A DNA stretch of 7,126 bases from an uncultured Eubacteriales bacterium (GCA_905209085.1 CAJLRM010000015.1:1-7126); one strand, 5' to 3'; counted from the first letter of the stretch, positions 1-5,647 are shown. Notes: generated by a model from the sequence alone, not told the origin. Translations and numbers: made by a program.

Positions 1-240
1 GGTCGGCAAGGAAAGAAACCCGTGGAAGAAGGTCGGCAAGGAAAGAAACCCGTGGAAGAAGGTCGGCAAGGAAAGAAACCCGTGGAAGAAGGTCGGCAAG
101 GAAAGAAACCCGTGGGAGGAGGTCGGCAAGGAAAGAAACCCATGGGAGGGGGTCGGTAAGGAAAGAAACCCATGGGAGGAGGTCGGTAAGGAAAGAAAAC
201 AATGGGAGGAGGTCGGCAAGGAAAGAAAACAATGGGAGGG
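1..240. repeat. 30-bp tandem repeat array (minisatellite), eight units, open at left edge
   Basis: Eight head-to-tail units of exactly 30 bp, each starting GGTCGG(C/T)AAGGAAAGAAA, begin at 1, 31, 61, 91, 121, 151, 181 and 211 with no spacers. Units 1-3 are identical. Unit 4 gains two A-to-G changes near its 3' end, unit 5 adds G-to-A at position 22, unit 6 adds C-to-T at position 7, and units 7-8 add C-to-A at positions 19 and 21. Bases 241-270 may be a badly eroded ninth copy. The array lies downstream of the minus-strand acetyltransferase and starts at the first base of the window, so total copy number is unknown. Most reading frames through it are open simply because the unit is purine-rich, so a coding role is not supported. 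Confidence 0.97.
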
Positions 241-294
241 GCAGAAACAAACACAAATCAGGGGAGGCAGGGGAAGCGGAGATAAAGTTTCGTC

Positions 295-317
295 AGAAAA
301 TTTCCGGGGCGGGAAAA
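295..317 (-). terminator. weak candidate terminator of the acetyltransferase gene
   Basis: On the minus strand a 5-bp stem TTTCC/GGAAA (301-305 with 312-316) has a C-rich 6-base loop and is followed by TTTTC. It lies about 30 bases after the acetyltransferase stop codon. The stem is short, so this is only a possibility. Confidence 0.25.
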
Positions 318-346
318 GCGGAAAAAGGCAGTTGCCGAAATTGTTT

Positions 347-886
347 TTATGCCTGTTCGCGCCGTTTGATTCTCGACGCAATCCCGGGTCCGAAAACGCC
401 TCGATAGAGCGCGTGATATTCCTCGAACGTAAGCGGGCGGGAAGCGGTGAGAAGCTCCATATCGACGCCGAAAAGATCGACTTTGAAAGGGAGCGGCTTC
501 ATGCCGTGGCGCAGATAAAACGCTTTTCTGCGCAGTCGCTGCTCGCTGTTGCCTGCCGCAAGCTGCGTATCCTCGATTTCGATGAAAAACCGTTTTTTCG
601 CGTATCGTTCTTTGAGCATTTCAAACGCTTCGCCGCCCACTCCGCCGCCGCGGTGTTGAGGGGAAACGGCGAAATAGTCTAACAGCGCCAAATCTCCCCG
701 GGAAACCACGATGGCAAGACCCAAAAAGGCGCCGCCGTCTTCGATCGAAAGAAGCTCCGCATCGCCTTCTTCGCGCTTTTTCAGCATCAGTTCAAACGGC
801 TTTTGCTCCGATGCGGGAAACGCCGTTTCATATAAGTTTTTAAGTTCGTCGAGCCTTTCTTTTTGATATGTTTCCGTCAGATTCAT
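347..886 (-). CDS. GNAT family N-acetyltransferase (179 aa)
   Basis: A single-domain, soluble acetyltransferase predicted to move an acetyl group from acetyl-CoA to an amine on an unidentified substrate. The core signature is visible: the strand 'LDYFAVSP' (residues 69-76) leads into the acetyl-CoA pyrophosphate loop QHRGGGVGG (77-85), with Q77, R79 and the glycines in the expected places, then a helix (86-96). A later strand FIEIED (101-106) and the 'RRKAFYLRHGM' stretch (119-129) fit the GNAT C-terminal half, where a conserved Tyr commonly serves catalysis; Y124 is the candidate. Length is normal for a stand-alone GNAT. The ATG at 886 is preceded by AAGGAGGA (893-900) at 6 bases, so the start is secure. 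An exact-consensus promoter lies about 120 bp upstream, giving a leader of about 115 nt. It is monocistronic, with no neighbour on its strand. The family is certain; the substrate cannot be read from sequence. Confidence 0.92.
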   Translation of the reverse strand: MNLTETYQKERLDELKNLYETAFPASEQKPFELMLKKREEGDAELLSIEDGGAFLGLAIVVSRGDLALLDYFAVSPQHRGGGVGGEAFEMLKERYAKKRFFIEIEDTQLAAGNSEQRLRRKAFYLRHGMKPLPFKVDLFGVDMELLTASRPLTFEEYHALYRGVFGPGIASRIKRREQA

Positions 887-1007
887 TGGATGTCCTCCTT
901 TTTGCGCGGGTCGAAAAGCCCAAAAGAGCCGAAAAGTTTTTTACCCTTCCTTTTTTCGCCGCTCCGTCTTTACTGTTTGGATATAAAAATACGACTTCGT
1001 TTTCGCC

Positions 1008-1036
1008 ATTATAACGGAAAGGAAGCGCTTTGTCAA
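1008..1036 (-). promoter_or_regulatory. exact-consensus sigma-A promoter for the acetyltransferase gene
   Basis: Reading the minus strand, TTGACA (1036-1031), a 17-base spacer (1030-1014) and TATAAT (1013-1008) match the housekeeping consensus at all twelve positions. Transcription should start near 1001, leaving a leader of about 115 nt before the ATG at 886. That leader carries three spaced CTTTT-type motifs (about 913-937) of unknown meaning, then the strong AAGGAGGA ribosome binding site. Confidence 0.9.
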
Positions 1037-1919
1037 GCCGTTCCCGCGGAGTTTGGCCGAATCTTCGCTGCAAAAAGCGGGTGGGAGCACAAAAAAACGG
1101 CGAGGGGAATAGGTATAAAAGCATGGAAAAACGCCGAAACGGGGACGCCTGCAAGAGCGCGCGGCGGGGAACAGGGGGAGAGAAACGCGTCCGAAGTCCC
1201 CGGCAAAGCAGGCGCTATTCGCAAGCGCAAAGAATCGGCAGAGAAACCGCTGCGGGCGGAGGGCAGAGAGCGGAAAAGTCTGCTTTCAAAGGGACCTTTT
1301 GGAAAAACGGGGGAGGAAAGGAAGGCTTTTTTCGGCAAATGCGGACAAAGGGGATAAAAAGGGCGAAAAACGCGCAAAATCGTGTGGAAAGGGCGATGCG
1401 CGAAAGCGGAGGGACGGGGCAAAGGAACAAAAACTTCGAAAGGCGCAAAATCGAAGAGGCGAGTTTATTTGTCGCGGAAGAAATCCGCTTGGCGCTGAAA
1501 AGCAGCGCAAGGATGATTTTACCGAAAAAACTTTCGTTTGGAAGGCGGGCGTTATTTTTTCGAAGAAAGTTTGGACGGACAGGGAACGCGATTTTTTTGT
1601 TCGGGAGGAAAAATCGGGCGGGGCAGAAAAGAAGCGGAATCTTTATCTTTTTCCCGAAGAGGGAGGAAGATCCGTTCAAGGGGGAAGGCGCCGGGATCTC
1701 TCTTGCTTCCTCAAAAAGACGCCTTTAAACGCCGAACGCGGCGGCGCGTTTTTTGAGCGCTTTCCCGCCAAGAAAGAACTCGCGGGGGGACGAAAAAAGA
1801 AGGGGCGCGCGTTTTTAAAAAAGGCTCGGCGGACGTGGGGGAAGAACGCAAGTCGGAAAAGGGGAAATTTTGCGTTTTCGAAAAAAGAAGAGAGTGTTAA
1901 ATTTGTGAATGTTTGCTAA
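1037..1919. other. gene-free purine-rich spacer between divergent promoters
   Basis: No gene is supported in about 880 bp. The plus strand is rich in A and G: I counted 46 of 60 purines at 1081-1140, 42 of 60 at 1321-1380 and 37 of 60 at 1441-1500. T-poor sequence rarely forms stop codons, so long open frames appear on both strands. Their products are Lys/Arg/Gly-rich on one strand and Pro/Phe/Ser-rich on the other, overlap each other, and show no domain or convincing ribosome binding site. A terminator-like hairpin lies at 1730-1743 (CGCCG-AACG-CGGCG) with T6 at 1749-1754, but no upstream gene needs it. I see no tRNA, rRNA, tmRNA, SRP or RNase P signature. Confidence 0.75.
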
Positions 1920-1946
1920 ATGTTTAGAAATGTATACCGCAAACGC

Positions 1947-1975
1947 TTGAAAAAAAGAGGCTTGTGTGTTAAAAT
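1947..1975 (+). promoter_or_regulatory. sigma-A promoter for ftsH
   Basis: TTGAAA (1947-1952), a 17-base spacer and TAAAAT (1970-1975) are one mismatch each from consensus. The preceding 55 bases are AT-rich with repeated AATGTT motifs, as an UP-like element might be. Transcription would start near 1982, giving an untranslated leader of about 83 nt. Two small GC-rich hairpins can form in it: 1990-1994 with 2005-2009, and CCGCG 2020-2024 with CGCGG 2035-2039. No CtsR site and no complete CIRCE (HrcA) heat-shock operator is visible. Confidence 0.8.
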
Positions 1976-2046
1976 GTTAGATAGTTATCCGTGGCGTTCC
2001 CGCCCCACGAAAGGTCGGACCGCGGGAGTTGCGCCGCGGGATATTT

Positions 2047-2056
2047 ATGTAAGGAG
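2047..2056 (+). promoter_or_regulatory. ftsH ribosome binding site containing a start-stop ATGTAA
   Basis: TAAGGAG at 2050-2056 sits 8 bases before the TTG at 2065 and decides the ftsH start. The bases just before it read ATG-TAA (2047-2052), a minimal start-stop pair overlapping the ribosome binding site. It lacks a convincing Shine-Dalgarno of its own and is probably chance. Confidence 0.85.
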
Positions 2057-2064
2057 TCAGAGCA

Positions 2065-4002
2065 TTGAACAAGAAAACAAAAACCATATTTTGGATTGCC
2101 ATGGCGGTGATCATCGTGGTAGTCGTGGCAATATTGTTTCAGCAGATCATTTCTCCCCGATACACCGAAGTACATTTCAGTACTTTTACGGAAAAAGTAG
2201 AGGAAGCTGCAAAAACAGAAGATGCGCAGATAGAAATTTATGTGGACGGCTACAATTATAAAGGAATTTTAAAAGCTGCGGGAAAAACGGAATATTTAAA
2301 ATGTTCGGGCCTTAATCCTTATGATCCCGAAAATACGTGGGTGGCGGATTGGATCGGGCGCGGTTTTGATGTCCATTTTGCAGATCCGAACGCGGGCAGT
2401 ATGTGGTCGGGAATCTTTACGCTGGGCGCCGCGGTCCTCGTCATCGTGGTGTTCTGGCTTTTAATGCGTTCGGCGGCGGGCGGCGGCGGTAAGGTCATGA
2501 GTATCGGCAAGACCAAGGCGCACGTACAGAGCAACCTCAAAGTCCGTTTCGCGGACGTCGCCGGCGCGGAAGAAGAAAAAGAAGAATTGCAGGAAGTCGT
2601 GGAATTTTTGAAGACTCCCAAAAAGTTCTCCGACCTCGGCGCGAGGATTCCCCGCGGCGTGCTCTTGGTAGGCCCTCCGGGAACGGGTAAAACCCTGTTC
2701 GCGAAAGCCGTCGCGGGAGAGGCGGGCGTGCCTTTCTTCTCCGTTTCCGGCTCCGACTTCGTCGAAATGTACGTCGGCGTCGGCGCCAGCCGTGTGCGCG
2801 ACCTTTTCGATATGGCGAAAAAGAATCAGCCCTGCATCATCTTTATCGACGAAATCGACGCCGTCGGCAGACGGCGCGGCGCGGGACTCGGCGGCGGTCA
2901 CGACGAACGCGAACAGACGCTCAATCAGATTCTCGTACAGATGGACGGTTTCGAAACGAACGAGGGCGTCATCGTCATGGCGGCGACCAACCGCGCGGAC
3001 ATTCTCGACCCCGCTCTGCTTCGTCCCGGACGCTTCGACCGGCAGATCCACGTCAATCTCCCCGACGTCAAAGGCAGGGAGCAGATTTTGAAAGTCCATG
3101 CGCGCAACAAGCCCATTGCGCCCGACGTCAATTTTAAGACGGTGGCGCGCATCACCGCGGGATTCTCGGGCGCGGATCTCGCAAACCTTTTGAACGAAGC
3201 GGCGATCCTGGCGGCGAGAAACGGCAAGAAGCTGATCGGCAACATCGAGCTGTACGACGGCATCAACAAGGTGCTGATGGGGCCTGCGAAGCGCAGCCGC
3301 GTCGTCACCGAATCGGATAAGCGCTGTACGGCGTATCACGAAGCGGGGCACGCCGTGTTGGCCTGCCTTTGCAAGCACTGCGATCCCGTGCACGAAGTGT
3401 CCATCATTCCCCGCGGCAAGGCGGCGGGCTATACGATGACCCGTCCCGAAACGGACGACAACGACGTTTCGTACAATAAATTGGTGGACAATATCTGTAT
3501 GTCGCTGGGCGGCAGAGTCGCGGAGGAACTCGTCATTCAGGACGTGACGACGGGCGCCAGCGCCGATTTGCAGCACGTTTCCGACCTCGCGCGCCGCATG
3601 GTCACGCAGTGGGGTATGAGCGATAAGCTCGGGCTTGTGGCTTACGATTCCGATCAGCCCGTATTCATGGGCATGGAATACGAATACGGCGGCGGCAGCC
3701 GCAACGGCTATTCCCAAAAGACCGCCGCGGAGATCGACGACGAGATCAGAAGACTCGTGGCGGGCGCGCACGAACGCGCCGTCAAGCTGCTGACGGAAAA
3801 CAGGGCGGTTCTCGATAATATGTCGCGCGTATTGGTGGAAAAAGAAACGATCTACACCGAAGAGGTGTCCATGTTGATGCGCGGCTCTTCCTTTCGCGAG
3901 GTGATCGATTTCATGGAACGGGAAGAGGATAAACACCGCGAAAATCCGTTTGAAAACATGACGACGCCCGGCTCCGACCACCTGACGCCCAAGCTCGTTT
4001 AA
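2065..4002 (+). CDS. ftsH: ATP-dependent zinc metalloprotease FtsH (645 aa)
   Basis: Membrane-anchored hexameric AAA+ protease that unfolds and degrades damaged membrane proteins and selected cytosolic regulators. Order: TM1 (about residues 8-28), an extracytoplasmic domain (29-114), TM2 (115-134), a Gly-rich linker, the AAA module and the M41 peptidase. Visible motifs are Walker A GPPGTGKT (203-210), Walker B IIFIDEID (258-265), the pore loop MYVG (235-238), the second region of homology ATNRADILDP...RPGRFDR (307-326) with presumed arginine fingers R320 and R323, and zinc site HEAGH (425-429) with D501 as third ligand. Length matches the family. The TTG start has AAGGAG 8 bases upstream and keeps TM1 whole; the in-frame ATG at 2101 would cut into TM1. 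Oddities: the pore aromatic is Tyr where Phe is usual, and CLCKHC (434-439) follows the zinc motif. It has its own promoter and appears monocistronic. Confidence 0.98.
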   Translation: MNKKTKTIFWIAMAVIIVVVVAILFQQIISPRYTEVHFSTFTEKVEEAAKTEDAQIEIYVDGYNYKGILKAAGKTEYLKCSGLNPYDPENTWVADWIGRGFDVHFADPNAGSMWSGIFTLGAAVLVIVVFWLLMRSAAGGGGKVMSIGKTKAHVQSNLKVRFADVAGAEEEKEELQEVVEFLKTPKKFSDLGARIPRGVLLVGPPGTGKTLFAKAVAGEAGVPFFSVSGSDFVEMYVGVGASRVRDLFDMAKKNQPCIIFIDEIDAVGRRRGAGLGGGHDEREQTLNQILVQMDGFETNEGVIVMAATNRADILDPALLRPGRFDRQIHVNLPDVKGREQILKVHARNKPIAPDVNFKTVARITAGFSGADLANLLNEAAILAARNGKKLIGNIELYDGINKVLMGPAKRSRVVTESDKRCTAYHEAGHAVLACLCKHCDPVHEVSIIPRGKAAGYTMTRPETDDNDVSYNKLVDNICMSLGGRVAEELVIQDVTTGASADLQHVSDLARRMVTQWGMSDKLGLVAYDSDQPVFMGMEYEYGGGSRNGYSQKTAAEIDDEIRRLVAGAHERAVKLLTENRAVLDNMSRVLVEKETIYTEEVSMLMRGSSFREVIDFMEREEDKHRENPFENMTTPGSDHLTPKLV

Positions 4003-4059
4003 ACAACTCGGCGTCGGAAAAAGGGAAGGCACTGCGGACTTTTGCGAAGGTAAGACTGA

Positions 4060-4305
4060 AAAACATCCCGCCGACGATCGGCGCGAATCCGCGTAAAAGG
4101 CTTTAAGAAAACCGGTCTTTCCGTCGGGACGCTCTATCATAAAATAAGCGCGGAGTCGGGAATTTTTCTCGGCTCCGTACCGTTTCTCTGCGGATTGCAC
4201 GCCGCTTTCGAGGAAACGTTGCGGCGGATAGAAGAAAGGATTTTTTCGTCGCTAAGGTCGCGTCGGCGAAGGCAATATCGCTCCTTGGCGTTCGAGGTTA
4301 GATAA
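4060..4305 (+). pseudogene. possible decayed TetR-type regulator fragment
   Basis: An open frame without any usable start codon encodes, at 4114-4140, the peptide GLSVGTLYH, followed by KISAESGIFLGS. This lines up with the recognition-helix end of TetR-family DNA-binding domains, typically G-V-S-V-G-T-L-Y-H-Y-F-x-S-K-E-x-L-F-L. A helix-like stretch, AAFEETLRRIEERIFSSL, comes after. The frame is closed by TGA at 4057-4059 just upstream, and the rest of a TetR N-terminal domain is not recognisable in that frame; weak similarity in a neighbouring frame is misplaced by about 19 nt. The match is short, so chance remains a real alternative. If genuine, a regulator gene between ftsH and the ParB-like gene has been lost. 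Confidence 0.3.
4151..4177. terminator. stable hairpin downstream of ftsH, possible terminator
   Basis: An 11-bp stem with two G-T wobbles (4151-4161 with 4167-4177) closes a 5-base ATTTT loop, about 150 bases after the ftsH stop. The following plus-strand sequence, TACCGTTTCTCT, is only moderately T-rich, so terminator activity is uncertain. It is the best ftsH terminator candidate I see. Confidence 0.3.
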
Positions 4306-4577
4306 AATTCCCCGTCGGACTTATAACGGCGGGATGCTGTTTCATGAAAGGTCGCGCTTAGAGAACGCTTTTTGTCGGAGGATCTATGCGCTGGGTATTC
4401 CGTTTTGCGGGAAGCCGCGTTTGGAAAACGCTTTACAGAGCCTGAATTGCGGACGGAGAGGGTTTGCTTTTCTCCAAGTTGAGTCGGGGAATCGCGGGCG
4501 CGCCGTTTTATAGGGCAGGAAAATAAATTTTTGCCTCCCTTTGCCGTGCGGGATGTTCGGCGTTTCTGTTTTTCGTC

Positions 4578-4593
4578 TGTTCGACGGCGAACA
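4578..4593. promoter_or_regulatory. perfect inverted repeat upstream of the ParB-like gene
   Basis: TGTTCG-ACGG-CGAACA has perfect 6-bp arms around a 4-bp centre, about 135 bp before the ParB-like start. The half-sites are ordered GTTC...GAAC, the reverse of the Gram-positive LexA box (GAAC-N4-GTTC), so a LexA call is not justified. It could be an operator or an RNA hairpin. Confidence 0.3.
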
Positions 4594-4624
4594 TCGTTTA
4601 ATCGGCGCGTTGTTCCTGTTTTGA

Positions 4625-4661
4625 AAAAACGCCCGCCTTGTCCCCTTGCGGCGGTGTTTTT
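4625..4661. terminator. terminator-like hairpin upstream of the ParB-like gene
   Basis: AAAAAC (4625-4630) pairs with GTTTTT (4656-4661), and CCGCC (4633-4637) pairs with GGCGG (4650-4654), with a small internal mismatch and an 12-base loop. The A and T tracts make it terminator-like on both strands. No complete gene ends here, so it may end an unseen transcript, be a relic, or act as an attenuator 65 bp before the ParB-like start. A perfect 7-bp complement to its 5' arm lies at 4494-4500. Confidence 0.4.
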
Positions 4662-4688
4662 CAGGACGGCGCAAAAAGGGAACGGAGA

Positions 4689-4706
4689 GGGAAGCGTCCG
4701 CTTCCC
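4689..4706. promoter_or_regulatory. perfect palindrome, candidate operator of the ParB-like gene
   Basis: GGGAAGCG-TC-CGCTTCCC has perfect 8-bp arms with a 2-bp centre and ends 20 bp before the ATG and 11 bp before the GGAG ribosome binding site. Position and symmetry suit an autoregulatory operator or an RNA hairpin affecting initiation. It matches neither parS (TGTTTCACGTGAAACA) nor the Noc site (ATTTCCCGGGAAAT). Confidence 0.45.
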
Positions 4707-4726
4707 GATGAATACACGGAGTAACT

Positions 4727-5575
4727 ATGAAATCCGCAAAAAAGGTATCGGTGCCCGCGGCTGCGGGCGAACGGAAAAGTATTCGGATGGACGGCGTGGA
4801 AGCTTCGGAGTCCCTGCCGGAAGGGCCTTTTGACGAAAAGGAGATAGAACGCCGCGCCGCTTACTTTTTATTGAACGGTATGCCGCCTCTCGTCGTCAAT
4901 GCTTTGGGCGAGGACAGATATCGCCTGCTTTCGGGCGCCGCCGACTATTTCGCAGCCAAGCGCGCGGGGATTGCCGAGGCGCCTGCGATCGTCTATCGGT
5001 TTTCCGACCGCGAAGCGGAGCTTTTTGAAACGGTGGAACGCTTGAAAGAGGACTCTGTGGGGGCAATGGAAGCCGCGTATCTGATGAAAAAGCTCCTGAC
5101 CGAATTTGGCTGGACGCAGGACGATGTCGCGGCAAAAATAGGCAAATCCCGTCCCGCCGTGGCAAACACGCTGCGGCTTCTCACTCTTTCCCCGGAGGTG
5201 GTGGGGCTGGTGGAATGCGGCAGACTGTCCGCGGGACACGCCCGCGCGCTGGTGTCCGTTCCGCAGGACAAACAGTATGCTTTTGCCAAAGAGGCGCTGG
5301 GGCGCGGATATTCCGTCCGGGAAACGGAGCGCGCCGTCAAGGCGTTCTTGACGCCCCCCGAGGTGCTGCAATCGGAAAAGGCAGCCGCCGCGGCGGAGAA
5401 GAGCGCGCAGCTCAAAGCGTTCGTCGAGCGTATGCGTTCGGTTTTCCGCACCAAAGTGTCGTTGATCGGCAACGATAAAAAGGGCAGAATTTATATCGAT
5501 TATTATTCCGCGGAAGATTTGTACCGCTTCGAGGAAATGCTCGATATGATAGAGCGTTTCGACCGTCGTGAATAA
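4727..5575 (+). CDS. ParB/Spo0J-family DNA-binding protein with degenerate CTP-binding motifs (282 aa)
   Basis: A chromosome-partition or nucleoid-associated protein of the ParB/Spo0J/Noc family; 282 aa is the length of B. subtilis Spo0J. An N-terminal ParB-like domain (about 28-115) is followed by the central helix-turn-helix WTQDDVAAKIGKSRPAVANTLRLL (129-152), the LSAGHARAL segment (167-175), a YSVRETERAVK helix (195-205), an Ala/Lys linker and a C-terminal dimerisation domain (about 230-280, with KKGRIYIDYYSAEDLYR). The DNA-reading half is canonical. The CTP-binding half is not: the usual GERRxRA box reads GAADYFA (70-76), ENLQRxxL reads ERLKEDSV (104-111), and the arginine of the QPR box is absent near residues 30-35. 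Start ATG has GGAG 5 bases upstream. It ends in tandem TAA stops and a strong terminator. No parA is adjacent. The family is certain; a classical segregation role is doubtful. Confidence 0.95.
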   Translation: MKSAKKVSVPAAAGERKSIRMDGVEASESLPEGPFDEKEIERRAAYFLLNGMPPLVVNALGEDRYRLLSGAADYFAAKRAGIAEAPAIVYRFSDREAELFETVERLKEDSVGAMEAAYLMKKLLTEFGWTQDDVAAKIGKSRPAVANTLRLLTLSPEVVGLVECGRLSAGHARALVSVPQDKQYAFAKEALGRGYSVRETERAVKAFLTPPEVLQSEKAAAAAEKSAQLKAFVERMRSVFRTKVSLIGNDKKGRIYIDYYSAEDLYRFEEMLDMIERFDRRE

Positions 5576-5606
5576 TAAAAAAAAGCACCCAGGTATTTGA
5601 CGAACA

Positions 5607-5647
5607 AAAAAGTCCGCCTCCGAATTTCGGAAACGGGCTTTTTATTT
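5607..5647 (+). terminator. strong intrinsic terminator of the ParB-like gene
   Basis: AAAAAGTCCG (5607-5616) pairs with CGGGCTTTTT (5634-5643) with one G-T wobble, and a second stem TCCGA/TCGGA (5619-5623 with 5627-5631) sits on top around an ATT loop. T5 followed by ATTT completes a classic Rho-independent terminator 31 bases after the stop. The A tract on the 5' side makes it usable from the other strand too. Confidence 0.9.

Larger units (their letters stand above)
4003..4726. other. ftsH to ParB-like spacer with no intact gene
   Basis: Seven hundred bases with no supported intact gene. It holds a possible TetR-type remnant (4060-4305), several hairpins, and three inverted repeats close to the ParB-like start. 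Two short open frames deserve mention but not a CDS call. One is a 19-codon ORF at 4386-4445 with GGAGG 4 bases before its ATG. The other is a 59-codon ORF at 4334-4513 that contains the pentapeptide RLENA twice, 21 codons apart, with all three base differences between the copies synonymous. No clear sigma-A promoter for the ParB-like gene could be found. Confidence 0.6.

Noticed and set aside
1..240. CRISPR array
   Set aside because: The 30-bp units abut directly with no unique spacers, and no cas genes are present.
1890..1903. CIRCE heat-shock operator upstream of ftsH
   Set aside because: Only a single approximate half-site (GAGTGTTAA) is present; the partner half 9 bases away is missing.
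1030..1919. Long open frames (up to about 230 codons) as genes
   Set aside because: They overlap in several frames, are extremely Lys/Arg/Gly-rich, lack domains and convincing ribosome binding sites, and are explained by T-poor composition.
2461..4200. 579-codon minus-strand open frame antisense to ftsH
   Set aside because: It is the His/Arg/Val-rich shadow of a well-defined ftsH coding sequence with GC-rich third positions; no independent evidence supports it.
4285..4300. tRNA gene suggested by GTTCGAGG
   Set aside because: No acceptor stem, anticodon arm or CCA-proximal pairing can be built around it.
4338..4351. parS-like site TGTTTCATGAAAGG
   Set aside because: It lacks the central CG of parS and the final ACA, leaving only a 10-bp TTTCATGAAA palindrome; spacing is wrong for ParB half-sites.
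4578..4593. LexA (SOS) box
   Set aside because: Half-sites are in the reverse order (GTTC then GAAC) compared with the Gram-positive LexA box.
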